In this document: one piece after another, positions 1 to 9,495 of the stretch
Position numbering within the stretch: the stretch's first letter is position 1
Layout of the letters: every line of letters begins with the position of its first letter
Source of the DNA: Bacteroidota bacterium
Lineage (GTDB): Bacteria > Bacteroidota > Bacteroidia > UBA8524
Reading direction: 5' to 3'
Assembly (NCBI GenBank): GCA_008933805.1
Contig: WBUH01000008.1
Coordinates: forward strand, 62,001 to 126,000
Length of the DNA: 64,000 nt
The notes under the pieces: model-generated
Told to the model about the DNA's origin: nothing
Seen by the model: only the letters and a program-made list of their open reading frames with translations
The model's database searches: none
Position numbers and translations under genes: made by a program

Positions 1-48
1 GCTTTTTTTGTTTTATACAATCTGCTTTTAATGCCTGCTAATACATCC

Positions 49-56
49 TACTTTTG
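49..56 (+). promoter_or_regulatory. Candidate -7 promoter box
   Basis: TACTTTTG matches the Bacteroidota -7 consensus TAnnTTTG. It ends 6 nt before the ATG of the TPR lipoprotein gene, so the transcript would start at or very near the start codon. No -33 TTG lies at the usual 17-23 nt spacing. Confidence 0.4.
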
Positions 57-62
57 CAGTAG

Positions 63-1202
63 ATGAAAAAGATAGCATATAGTATTGTTATCCTTATTTT
101 AGGAATAGGTTGCACATCAAAAAATTCAACCGTTAAAGTTACCGACCTTTTAAAAAGAGGGGATAGTTTACTGGCAGTAGGTGAACTATCTGCCGCCGTT
201 GGGGTGTACGACTCTGTATTATTGGCCGACAACCAGAATATACACGCCTCCTTACAAAAAACATTAGCCCTTATACAAAACAGCCAATACACCAGTGCGA
301 TACAAAGTGCCGGTGCTGCCCTGCAATTGGCCGATACTTCAACCGCCTATTATTACCGTGCCAATGCCCACCGTTTTATCGGCAACTATGCCGAGGCTAT
401 TGCCGATTATACCATTGCTGTTAAAAAGGCTCCCGATAATTACGATTATGTACACGAAAGAGGCATTGCCCTTTTGCATATAAACTCCTTAGATAGTGCT
501 TTGCAAGACTTTATGAAGGCCAAAAACCTTAATCCGTTAGACCCTAGAGCGTTTCTTTCCATCGGAAGTACTTATACGTTAAAAAAGGATTTTGGAGCCG
601 CCCTTCGATACTATGAACAATCGTTAGGGTTGAAGCCCGATTACTATCAAGCCTTGCACGCTAAATGCAGGTTGCTGAAAGACATCGGCGAAATTGATTC
701 TTGCATCGCTACCCTTTATACGGCTATTAATTACCATCAAGATTCTGCCGACTTGTATAAACTTCGTTGCGATATGTTGTTTAAGAAGCAACGATTTAAT
801 GATGCTGTGATTGATGCAAGTGTATTAATACGTTTAATGCCCAACAAAGCGCCCTATTACAACGTGCGCGGTTATTGTAAAATACAGCAGAATAAAACAC
901 AAGAGGCATTGGCTGATTTTAACAGTGCCTTAAAAATTGACTCAACCTATGCGTATGCATGGAGCAATAAAGGGTATTGCCATTATTTGCTAAAAGAATA
1001 CCCAACTGCTATGAGTGATATTTACCACTCACTACAATTGGATGCAAACAACAGTTTTGCATACCGCAACCTTGCCCTAGTGCAAATAGCCCAAAAACAG
1101 AAAGCAGAAGCCTGCCAAAGCATTAATTTGGGGCTAACAATGGGTTTCACGAAACAATACGGAGACGAGCTTGAAAAGCTTAAAAAACAGAATTGCCGCT
1201 AA
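63..1202 (+). CDS. TPR-repeat lipoprotein
   Basis: A 379-residue protein. A short signal peptide ends in a lipobox (LGIGC, Cys17), so it should be a lipoprotein of the outer or inner membrane. From about residue 55 to the end it is a run of roughly nine tetratricopeptide repeats, with recurrent A-Y/W-x-N/G-x-A and LKP/LDP-type spacing. TPR lipoproteins usually act as scaffolds for protein complexes; the partner cannot be inferred here. The gene stands alone. Its TAA stop directly abuts the stop of the convergent downstream gene, with no intergenic base. The ATG is chosen because a -7 box and the signal peptide lie just before and after it. Confidence 0.85.
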   Translation: MKKIAYSIVILILGIGCTSKNSTVKVTDLLKRGDSLLAVGELSAAVGVYDSVLLADNQNIHASLQKTLALIQNSQYTSAIQSAGAALQLADTSTAYYYRANAHRFIGNYAEAIADYTIAVKKAPDNYDYVHERGIALLHINSLDSALQDFMKAKNLNPLDPRAFLSIGSTYTLKKDFGAALRYYEQSLGLKPDYYQALHAKCRLLKDIGEIDSCIATLYTAINYHQDSADLYKLRCDMLFKKQRFNDAVIDASVLIRLMPNKAPYYNVRGYCKIQQNKTQEALADFNSALKIDSTYAYAWSNKGYCHYLLKEYPTAMSDIYHSLQLDANNSFAYRNLALVQIAQKQKAEACQSINLGLTMGFTKQYGDELEKLKKQNCR

Positions 1203-4200
1203 TTAACGCAGCAAATGAACTACACCTGAGTAATTGTGGTAAAAACCAAACACATCACGCAAGGCATAAACATAGGTATAGGCTTCATCTTCACAAGGTT
1301 CACCCTTGTACTTGCCATCCCAACGTTTTAGTGGTGAATCTGATTCAAACACCAGTTGTCCCCAACGGTTAAAAATCCTTAGGCTGTACTCTTTGTAATA
1401 CCTTGTACCCTCACCGCCAAACTCGGGGTTATTGCCATCATCATTCGGTGTAAAGGCATTAGGAATATGGAAGAAAAAGTCGGGGGCTACAAACAAAGTT
1501 TTACGAATGGTATCAAAACAACCCTCTGTATTGGTAACAACAAGCCTGATAGGCAGAGTTGCCGTATCACTAAACACTATCAAAGGATCGGATTGATTGC
1601 TCACCATACCGTTACCAAAATCCCAAAACCATTGGTCAACATCGTACGATGAATCTATAAACTGAATGGTCGTATTTTTTTCATCAAAATCTACCTTCTC
1701 GTGCCCGAACAACGCTTGAGGCAGCGCCTTTACAATAGCCTCGTTTACCTTGGTTACTGTAGCACGGCAACCGTAGCTCGATTCTACACTTAACGAAATG
1801 GTATAGGCGCCTGTATTGGCATACGTATGGCTTGGGGTTGAATCACCTGATGAGGTACCGTCTCCCAATGTCCAGTTATAGTTTACAATTTTACCGGGGT
1901 GGGCAGTGCTTTTGTTTTTAAACTTCGAGGGCTCAAAAAGACAGGTAGGTTCTACCGAGAAGTTAACGGTTGGAGAAGGCAACACAATTACATTTACCGA
2001 GGCTGTATCTGTACATCCCTTATCGGTAGTAATTTTCAGTTTTACATTAAATGTATCCGGATATGCATAAATTTTCGCTTCAGGAAAATTATTCATGCCG
2101 ATGGTTCCATCACCATATTCCCACAAATATTGGCTAATTACGCCTGCACCCGCAACTGAACTATCCCCTCTGAAATTAAATGAGTTTCCGTCAAGACACT
2201 GCATTGGTCTGTTAATTTTTGCCTTGGCAGTAGGCGTAGGATAAAAGCGAACCTGTTTGGTTACTGTATCACCACAAGACTTATCAGAAACAACAATCAG
2301 TTTTATTTTATAGGCACTGTCTTTAGAATAGTTTTTAATCGGGGGTTCTTTAAGTGTTGATGTTGCTCCATCGCCAAAATCCCAATCATAACTATATACT
2401 GAACCCGTAGGCACAAACGAAGGTGCTGCCGAGAACGTAAACCCGTGGTTTTTAAAGCACATCTCAGGCTGGGCAATAGCAAAATCAGCCTTTGGCATCG
2501 GATATACAATCACATCCCTACTTGTTGAGTCTGTACAACCTTTATTGGTTATTACCCTCAACTGTACTTTATATGAACCGTAGTTGGCATATTTTTTACC
2601 CATGCCGGTATTTCCAATGGCAGTATTATCGCCAAAATTCCACAAATAGGTTTGTACAAAACCCTTTTCAGTGTAAGTAGTATCTTTAAAATTATAGGTA
2701 TTGCCAAACAAGCATTGGTCGCTATCGTTGGCTTTAAAATCTACATAGGGGTCGCCGTGAACATGCACGTATTTAATAGTGCTATCGAAACAACCCGGTC
2801 CTGTGCCCACCTTCAATTGAACTTTAAAAGAATCAACCGTGGCATAGGTTCTGAAATTATTTAGTGGTAAAGCCGTTCGGTCTTCGGGCGGCAAGGTATC
2901 TGTAAACATCCACCCCCGGTAGTTTATTGAATCCAGCGGGGTGAAAGACGTATCCGTGTACTCAAACTTATTAGCCGAAAGACATTGATTATCATCATTA
3001 ATGGTAAAGCCCGCTTTTGGCTTGGCAAACACCCGTACTTGCTGGTACATGGTATCTTTACAATCCTGACTGGAGTTTAACGCCAGCGAAATAGTATAGG
3101 TGCCCGCTTTGGGATAACTGATAGCAAATTGTGTTTTCCGTGTAGTGTCATTGGGACCCAACCCTTTATTAAACAACTTACTTACTATACCTCCTTGTCC
3201 GTAGTCGATGTATGAAGTGTCTTTAACATTAAATATGTTGCCCTCAAAGCACTGCTGCAACGTATCAACAATAAATTTGGCCACCGGATGTTTAACCACC
3301 AGAATAACCCTTGACATTGTTGCTTTACAACCTTTCTCACTCACAACCGTCATCACGGGCGTATACGATGCTGCATTGTTATAATGTTTAACCCCAATAT
3401 TGGTAAAACCCTTTGTCCCATCACCAAAATCCCAAGTAGTGCTCTTGTATGCAGGGGTAGAAAGGTTGGTAAACACGTATTGGTTATCGCGCTCGCATTG
3501 CAAACCGTCGTTCAGCCTGAACATGGGTATAATCGAGTCGTGATAAACATCAATAGTGTCAGTCATAGAACAACACTTAAAGGTTTTTATCACCCAATAC
3601 CTACCCTCTGTTTCTGCCATAATGTTGGGAGCAAGATCCAAGGGGTTTATGCCTAAATCGGGCTTGCCGCTGTTTACATCCGGAAACGATTTATAATACC
3701 ATATAAAGGTAGAGCCGGGGTTATCGGCAGTGGCTACGTTCAAAAATATTCTGCGGGGTTGCTTGCAAAGAGCAGTGTCTTTAGGCCCCATGTTGGTAGT
3801 AGGCGTAACATTTATTTTTACTAAATCTTCACGCACAACAGCCTTCCCTAATTCAGAAGAATAAGCAATCATTTCAACCCTAAAACATCCGTGTTGAGGA
3901 TAATAATGCTTGATAGTGTTGCCGGTGCCTACCTGATTTCCGCCGTTGGGATCTGTGATTTTCCATTTAAAAGAATCTATTTTCTTTCCTTCGGCCAAAA
4001 TGCTCCACCGCTCTGGGTTCATGTTCAACACCGTGGTATCGGCATGACAACGCTTATCAGCAATGTACATATCAGGGTCAAGAAACCAGCTTTGGTTAAA
4101 GTTGGGGAAATTCTTACCCGGTGATGATAGATTAAGATTAATTATTTGATGTTGGTAATCACAGTCAGTACCTGATTTTTCAGGACGTTGGATTACAGAT

Positions 4201-5222
4201 AACTTGTCTACAGTTTCCCCGTCAATAACATATATTTTACCATCAGGCCCTAATTGCATACCGCCCTTAGGTTTCATAGTAGGACCGGTTACTTTAAGAG
4301 GCAATTTGGCAATAACTGCGGGGTCAAGTGATAAATCGTACTGATAAACACCTTCTTCGGCAGGGGCAGTTCCGCCATTGTAGTTGTTGGTATATAAAAA
4401 GCGGCCACTGGGTGAAAACTCAACGGTATTACCGTCATCCAGCCAGCCATTTTCCATATCTCCCAAGTAGCTGTTAATTACTCCTGTTGTTGGGTTAAAC
4501 TTAAATAATTGCAGTGGGCGCGAAATAGCCAAATAGCGGCCATCGGGAGAAAATTTCATTTGCCCGGTTTCGCTTTTTGTAGAACCTACTGGGCTAATTA
4601 CTGCGTTGGTATCTACACCTAAACTGGTAACGTGATATGCTCTGAACTCAGCGTTTCCTTTAACCTTAGTAACAACCCAATACCCGCCATTTCCATCGTT
4701 GCAAGCAGTTACCATTTCGTTGGCATAACGCACCAGTACTTTGTTGCTCACAACATAACCGGGGCCACCGGGAGCATTGAACGAAAATTCAGTATAGCTT
4801 AAACCATTGTAGTTGTTTACCTCATCCCCATCTACAGTGAAAAAATAAAAAGTACCGGGATTTTGCAGGTTAGGAAGGATAAGTGACGATTGGGTTGCCT
4901 GCCTTGAACCTACCATCGGAAACACGCCGCCCCCGTTTACAGAGTTATGCAGTGAGTTCCAAATACTATCGCCGTTGCAATAAAACTGTAGGTTACCACA
5001 CTCATCACTAATGGTAGAAGGTCCTTCAACCCATGTGGTTATTTTACCTTCTTTTATAACGTTGGGGGGAGAACAGTTAAAGTCTAAGCCTACACCGCCA
5101 AACAACCATGTATTTGCAAAATTATTGGTAAGTGTACCGCCGCCATGCTGGGCAAAAAGGGAACAAGCACCCAATAGGAAGAGTGCCAGCAGTAAACCCC
5201 TGATTCCTTGCTGTATGTTCAT
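1203..5222 (-). CDS. Giant PKD-repeat surface protein with CHU/gliding-type C-terminal T9SS domain
   Basis: A 1,339-residue secreted protein. Residues 1-25 are a signal peptide. Residues 30 to about 400 resemble a WD40-like propeller (SPDGRYLAISRP, SPSGRFLYTNNY, GPDGKIYVIDG). A string of PKD/Ig-like domains follows, each marked by a W-x-F/Y-G-D/N-G-type turn (about residues 600, 864, 947, 1036, 1119 and 1200). The last about 90 residues (PNAFTPNDDGNN, LRIFNRWGQLVFES, RWDG) are the CHU-type tail, known as a type B T9SS sorting domain. It should be exported across the outer membrane and anchored or released at the surface. It is a tandem paralogue of the gene at 5359-9372, with repeats aligned position for position. 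Substrate or ligand is unknown; adhesion or gliding surface roles are typical of the family. Confidence 0.88.
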   Translation of the reverse strand: MNIQQGIRGLLLALFLLGACSLFAQHGGGTLTNNFANTWLFGGVGLDFNCSPPNVIKEGKITTWVEGPSTISDECGNLQFYCNGDSIWNSLHNSVNGGGVFPMVGSRQATQSSLILPNLQNPGTFYFFTVDGDEVNNYNGLSYTEFSFNAPGGPGYVVSNKVLVRYANEMVTACNDGNGGYWVVTKVKGNAEFRAYHVTSLGVDTNAVISPVGSTKSETGQMKFSPDGRYLAISRPLQLFKFNPTTGVINSYLGDMENGWLDDGNTVEFSPSGRFLYTNNYNGGTAPAEEGVYQYDLSLDPAVIAKLPLKVTGPTMKPKGGMQLGPDGKIYVIDGETVDKLSVIQRPEKSGTDCDYQHQIINLNLSSPGKNFPNFNQSWFLDPDMYIADKRCHADTTVLNMNPERWSILAEGKKIDSFKWKITDPNGGNQVGTGNTIKHYYPQHGCFRVEMIAYSSELGKAVVREDLVKINVTPTTNMGPKDTALCKQPRRIFLNVATADNPGSTFIWYYKSFPDVNSGKPDLGINPLDLAPNIMAETEGRYWVIKTFKCCSMTDTIDVYHDSIIPMFRLNDGLQCERDNQYVFTNLSTPAYKSTTWDFGDGTKGFTNIGVKHYNNAASYTPVMTVVSEKGCKATMSRVILVVKHPVAKFIVDTLQQCFEGNIFNVKDTSYIDYGQGGIVSKLFNKGLGPNDTTRKTQFAISYPKAGTYTISLALNSSQDCKDTMYQQVRVFAKPKAGFTINDDNQCLSANKFEYTDTSFTPLDSINYRGWMFTDTLPPEDRTALPLNNFRTYATVDSFKVQLKVGTGPGCFDSTIKYVHVHGDPYVDFKANDSDQCLFGNTYNFKDTTYTEKGFVQTYLWNFGDNTAIGNTGMGKKYANYGSYKVQLRVITNKGCTDSTSRDVIVYPMPKADFAIAQPEMCFKNHGFTFSAAPSFVPTGSVYSYDWDFGDGATSTLKEPPIKNYSKDSAYKIKLIVVSDKSCGDTVTKQVRFYPTPTAKAKINRPMQCLDGNSFNFRGDSSVAGAGVISQYLWEYGDGTIGMNNFPEAKIYAYPDTFNVKLKITTDKGCTDTASVNVIVLPSPTVNFSVEPTCLFEPSKFKNKSTAHPGKIVNYNWTLGDGTSSGDSTPSHTYANTGAYTISLSVESSYGCRATVTKVNEAIVKALPQALFGHEKVDFDEKNTTIQFIDSSYDVDQWFWDFGNGMVSNQSDPLIVFSDTATLPIRLVVTNTEGCFDTIRKTLFVAPDFFFHIPNAFTPNDDGNNPEFGGEGTRYYKEYSLRIFNRWGQLVFESDSPLKRWDGKYKGEPCEDEAYTYVYALRDVFGFYHNYSGVVHLLR

Positions 5223-5287
5223 GGCCCCTTTCTGTACTTAGATTTATCTGGTAAAAGAAAGGTTGCCTGTGTGTAATGCCATAACAT

Positions 5288-5295
5288 CAAAGATA
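5288..5295 (-). promoter_or_regulatory. Candidate -7 promoter box for the downstream PKD gene
   Basis: On the minus strand this reads TATCTTTG, matching TAnnTTTG, about 66 nt upstream of the ATG at 5222. No clear -33 TTG is present. It suggests the two tandem PKD genes are at least partly transcribed separately. A small inverted repeat, CGTAT-AAA-ATACG, lies beside it at 5325-5337. Confidence 0.35.
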
Positions 5296-5358
5296 ATAAT
5301 AAGCGCGACTTTACGCACCCGTTTCGTATAAAATACGGGGAAGAAATTACTTTTTCTA

Positions 5359-8300
5359 CTAACGGATAAGCATTAAAGAGCCGTTGTAGTTATGATACTG
5401 GCCAAATACATCCAGCAAACGATATACGTATGTGTACAATCCAACGGGGCAAGCTTCTCCGTTTGTTGTACCGTCCCAACGTTCTTGAGAATTATTAGAT
5501 TCAAACACCTGTTGCCCCCAACGATTATAAATTCTTAAATAATACTCTTTATAATAACGGGTTCCTTCTCCGCCAAATGTGCGGTTATGTTCGTCTTTAT
5601 TAGGCGTAAATGCGCTAGGTACGTGGAAATAAAAATCAGGTGCCACAAATACACTTCGGTAAAGCGTATCAAAGCAGCCTTCGGCATTGCTCACAATAAA
5701 CCGCACAGGTAATGAGGCTGTATCATCAAAAACAATTAATGGATTTTGTTGATTACTGATAAGTCCGTTTCCAAAATCCCAATCCCAGAAATTCACATCA
5801 ATGGATGAATCAATAAACTGTACAGTAGTGTTTTTATCGTCGTAATCAATTTTAGCCATTCCAAATTTAGCTTGTGGCAAGCCTTTTACCACAGCCTCAT
5901 TTATTTTGGTTACTGATGAGCGGCATCCGTAGTTAGATTCAACACTCAATGTCACCGTATATGCTCCGGTATTATCGTAGGTATGTATCGGATTGGTATC
6001 ATTAGTAAGCGTTCCATCACCTAAGTTCCAGTTCCATGAAATGATATTACCCGGATTGCTTGAGCTTAAATCTTTAAACATTGATTGATGGAACAAACAA
6101 GTTGGCGCTACCGAGAAGTTAGCAGTGGGTGAAGGCCTCACTTGTACTTGCACCGAGGCTGTATCCGTGCAACCGTCAGCCGTAGTTACCTTCAGATTCA
6201 CATCAAACGTGTCCGATTTGATGTAGAATTTACCCGCAGGGTTGGGAACATCCTCAATAGTACCGTCGCCCAAATTCCACAAGTATTCTGTTATCGTTCC
6301 TGTGCCTGCTGTTGAACTATCGCCTTTGTAATAAAACACGTTCTCTTCAAGGCATTGGATAAGGTTATCAACCTTTATCACTGCTACGGGAGTAGGGTAA
6401 AAATTAACTGTTTGCTTGGCGGTATCAACGCAGTTTTTATCAGAAGTGATAATCAGTTTCACCTCATGAGCCGTATCTTTTGTATAAACCTTGGCCGGCG
6501 GATTTTGAACCGTTGATGTTGTTGCATCGTCAAAATCCCACAAGTAACCTGTAATTGTTCCTACGGGCACAAATGAAGCTGCGCCTGAAAACGAAAACGA
6601 GTGGTTTTTGAAACAAGAAACGGTTGGATTTACTGTAAATGCCGCCTCGGGCATGGGATGCAATAATATTCCCTTTGAAACCGAATCGGTACAACCATTA
6701 TTACTAATTACCCTTAGCTTCACATTATAACTTCCATACTTGGCGTAGCTTTTACCTATTCCTGTATTGCTAATGGGCGAACTATCGCCAAAATCCCACA
6801 GGTAAGTTTGCACACTGCCCTTTTCAACAAAAGTGGTATCGTCAAAATTATACAAGTTGCCCTCTAAACACTGTGTAGGTGTTGGAATGGCAAAATCAAC
6901 AAACGGGTCGCCGTGCACATGCACATAACGCGTCATGCTATCGTAGCAATTTAGCCCCGCTCCTATTTTTAACTTCACCCTAAACGAGTCGACCGTATTA
7001 TACGATCGGTTATGTTGCAAAGGCATTCCCGTTCGGTTTGCAGGCGGAGTGGCATCACCATACGTCCACCAACGATAGTTTATCGAATCTATCGACGAGG
7101 AGGAAGTATCTGCGAACGTAAACACATTACCCAGTTTACACTGGCTGGTATCATCAATGGAGAAACCTGCTACGGGTTGAGAGAATACTTTCAGCTGTTT
7201 ATAGGCCGTATCTTTACAATCCTGCGAAGAATTTATAGCCAACATCACCGTATAGGTTCCCGGTTTAGCATAGCTTTTGGTAAACTGTTTCTGATTGGTT
7301 GAAGTACTATCGCCCAAATCAAAAGTCCATTTTTGTATGCTACCGTTACCAAACTCTATCGTTGAGGAGTCTTTAAATTTAAACACGTTCCCCTTAAAGC
7401 AAAGCTGATTAGTATCAACACTAAACTTGGCCACAGGGTGTTTTACCACCAACATGATACGCGAAATTTTAGTTTTGCAACCAAACTGGCTTTCAGTGGA
7501 CATTTCTACGGTATAAGACCCGATAGCATTGTATTTTTTAGTAACAATTTTACCTGTATCAGCAGTTGCATCGCCAAACTTCCACGAAGTCTTTTTAAAC
7601 GTAGGGGTAGATAGGTTGGTAAATTCGTAAGAGTTATTCCGCTCACATTGCAACCCGTCATTCACTTTAAAGAAGGGTATTATTGAGTCGTGGTGAATAT
7701 CAATCGTATCAGAGTTTGTGCAACACTTAAAGGTTTTAACTACCCAAAAACGTCCTTCAACTTTCGGGGTAATATCAGGCCCCATGCTAATAGGATTAAG
7801 TCCCAAGTCTGGGATACCCGCCGCCACATCGGCAAAGGTTTTATAATACCAAACGTATTCTGAAAACGGGTTATCAAAAGTGGCAACCGTTCTAAAAAGT
7901 TGTCTTGGACTAACACACAACGTAGTATCGCGCGGGCCCAGTTCAGTGGTTGGCATCTGGCTGATACGTGCCAATCGCTTACGGATAACCGAACCGCCCA
8001 ACTTATGCGAAAACGCTTCAATGGTTACATTAAAACACCCGAATTGATCGTAGTAATGCGGTATGGTGAAACCCATTGCAGTATGTGTTCCTGAAACGGG
8101 GTCTTCAATCGTCCACCGCACAGAATCGATATCGTTACTGTCCGCCAACGAATACCACAACTTATCATTTAATTCTAAATACGTGGTATCTCTATTACAT
8201 CCGCCATTTACAAAAAACAACGCGGGCTCATAAAACCAACTTTGGTTAAAGTTAGGAAAGTATGTACCCGGACTTGTTAATCGAAGGTTGATGAATTGAT

Positions 8301-9372
8301 ATTCAAAATCAGCATCAGTACCCAAATATTCCGGACGGTGAATGATAGACAGTTTATCAACTGATGCTCCTTCAATAATGTAAATTTTACCATCGGGTCC
8401 TAATTGTAAACCACCTTTAAGAACGGTTGATGGTGCAGAGACGCGCAATGGTGTAGCGCGGATTATCATCTCATCATCGCTGCGCAAATCAAATTGATAT
8501 ACACCTTCCTCACCGGGTGTAGCCCCATTATTAAAATTGTTGGTATATAAGAAATTGCCGCTTGGTGAAAATTCAACACCGGTACCGTCATCTAACCAAG
8601 GAAAACCTGTTGAAGAAACCCCCAAACTGAGTGAAAAGTTTTTAACAACACCGGTAGCAATATCAAACTTAAACAGTTGCAATGGACGGGTTATAGCTAA
8701 AAACCGACCGTCAGGTGAAAACTTGAGCTGCCCGCTTTCAGAAGCTGTACCACCGGCAGTGCTTCTAACGGCACTTGTATCAACGCCTGTATTAGTAACA
8801 TGGTAAGAACGGAATTCGTCTTTGCCCTTCAGTTTAGTAACCACCCAATATCCCCCATTACCATCACTGCAAGCAGTTACCATTTCATTAGTACCGCGCA
8901 CCAATACTTGGTTAGCTACAGGAAATATAGGGTTTCCGCCAATTTCAAGCTCAGTATAACTAAGCCCGTTAAAATTGTTTACTTCATCCCCATCAACAGT
9001 AAAGAAAAAGAATTTTTTCGGGTCTTGAGGGTGAGGAAGAATTACTGAAGATTGGGTAGACTGTCGCGAACCATGCAAAGGAATAGCAGGACCTACTATA
9101 AAGTTGTGGGCAAAATCCCAGATAGTGTCACCGTTACAATAAAAACGTAAATCACCGCATTCATCACTTAGGGCAGATGAGCCAACTACCCAAGGGGTAA
9201 TTTTACTTTCGCCGCGTAAAACACGGGGCGGATTGCAGTTAAAATCAAGACCGACTTCTCCAAAGTACCATATATTTCCAAACCTGCTGGTTTGGTTTTG
9301 GCAAAAGCCAGCTTGCGCTGCCCATACTAATACAAGCAGTAAAACAATACTTTTACCGTACTTACGATACAT
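5359..9372 (-). CDS. Giant PKD-repeat surface protein with CHU/gliding-type C-terminal T9SS domain (tandem paralogue)
   Basis: A 1,337-residue secreted protein with the same architecture as its downstream neighbour. It has a signal peptide (residues 1-24), a propeller-like N-terminal region (SPDGRFLAITRP, SPSGNFLYTNNF, GPDGKIYIIEG), PKD/Ig-like domains with turns near residues 599, 686, 859, 946, 1036, 1119 and 1199, and a CHU-type T9SS tail (PSAFTPNKDEHN, LRIYNRWGQQVFES, RWDG). The near-identical length and spacing of repeats show an ancestral gene duplication. Divergence is spread along the whole length, so the duplication is old. The gene is divergent from kmo; an 18-bp palindrome between them carries a -7-like box on each strand. 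Confidence 0.88.
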   Translation of the reverse strand: MYRKYGKSIVLLLVLVWAAQAGFCQNQTSRFGNIWYFGEVGLDFNCNPPRVLRGESKITPWVVGSSALSDECGDLRFYCNGDTIWDFAHNFIVGPAIPLHGSRQSTQSSVILPHPQDPKKFFFFTVDGDEVNNFNGLSYTELEIGGNPIFPVANQVLVRGTNEMVTACSDGNGGYWVVTKLKGKDEFRSYHVTNTGVDTSAVRSTAGGTASESGQLKFSPDGRFLAITRPLQLFKFDIATGVVKNFSLSLGVSSTGFPWLDDGTGVEFSPSGNFLYTNNFNNGATPGEEGVYQFDLRSDDEMIIRATPLRVSAPSTVLKGGLQLGPDGKIYIIEGASVDKLSIIHRPEYLGTDADFEYQFINLRLTSPGTYFPNFNQSWFYEPALFFVNGGCNRDTTYLELNDKLWYSLADSNDIDSVRWTIEDPVSGTHTAMGFTIPHYYDQFGCFNVTIEAFSHKLGGSVIRKRLARISQMPTTELGPRDTTLCVSPRQLFRTVATFDNPFSEYVWYYKTFADVAAGIPDLGLNPISMGPDITPKVEGRFWVVKTFKCCTNSDTIDIHHDSIIPFFKVNDGLQCERNNSYEFTNLSTPTFKKTSWKFGDATADTGKIVTKKYNAIGSYTVEMSTESQFGCKTKISRIMLVVKHPVAKFSVDTNQLCFKGNVFKFKDSSTIEFGNGSIQKWTFDLGDSTSTNQKQFTKSYAKPGTYTVMLAINSSQDCKDTAYKQLKVFSQPVAGFSIDDTSQCKLGNVFTFADTSSSSIDSINYRWWTYGDATPPANRTGMPLQHNRSYNTVDSFRVKLKIGAGLNCYDSMTRYVHVHGDPFVDFAIPTPTQCLEGNLYNFDDTTFVEKGSVQTYLWDFGDSSPISNTGIGKSYAKYGSYNVKLRVISNNGCTDSVSKGILLHPMPEAAFTVNPTVSCFKNHSFSFSGAASFVPVGTITGYLWDFDDATTSTVQNPPAKVYTKDTAHEVKLIITSDKNCVDTAKQTVNFYPTPVAVIKVDNLIQCLEENVFYYKGDSSTAGTGTITEYLWNLGDGTIEDVPNPAGKFYIKSDTFDVNLKVTTADGCTDTASVQVQVRPSPTANFSVAPTCLFHQSMFKDLSSSNPGNIISWNWNLGDGTLTNDTNPIHTYDNTGAYTVTLSVESNYGCRSSVTKINEAVVKGLPQAKFGMAKIDYDDKNTTVQFIDSSIDVNFWDWDFGNGLISNQQNPLIVFDDTASLPVRFIVSNAEGCFDTLYRSVFVAPDFYFHVPSAFTPNKDEHNRTFGGEGTRYYKEYYLRIYNRWGQQVFESNNSQERWDGTTNGEACPVGLYTYVYRLLDVFGQYHNYNGSLMLIR

Positions 9373-9462
9373 TTATCCTACCTATTTTAAAAAAATGCCT
9401 ACTGATTTAAAGTACTAAGTTAATGATTATTTAATAACGCAGCATAATTTTTTTAACCCACC

Positions 9463-9480
9463 GGCAAATGTAAATTTGCC
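9463..9480. promoter_or_regulatory. Palindrome with back-to-back -7 boxes between divergent genes
   Basis: GGCAAAT-GTAA-ATTTGCC is a perfect 7-bp inverted repeat with a 4-nt centre. The plus strand contains TAAATTTG (9471-9478), 17 nt before the kmo ATG. The minus strand contains TACATTTG (complement of 9465-9472), about 90 nt before the ATG at 9372. Both match TAnnTTTG. Neither has an obvious -33 TTG. It could be overlapping divergent promoters, an operator, or both. Confidence 0.4.
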
Positions 9481-9495
9481 CCATACATTTTGGTT

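Noticed and set aside
5223-5240. Purine-rich AGAAAGGGG just before the ATG at 5222, resembling a strong Shine-Dalgarno
   Set aside because: Spacing to the ATG is too short, and SD sequences are rarely used in Bacteroidota. It is not needed to choose the start.
1203-9372. Many open frames on the opposite strand of the giant PKD genes
   Set aside because: They are shadows of the Thr/Asp/Gly-rich coding repeats, with no signal, motif or promoter of their own.
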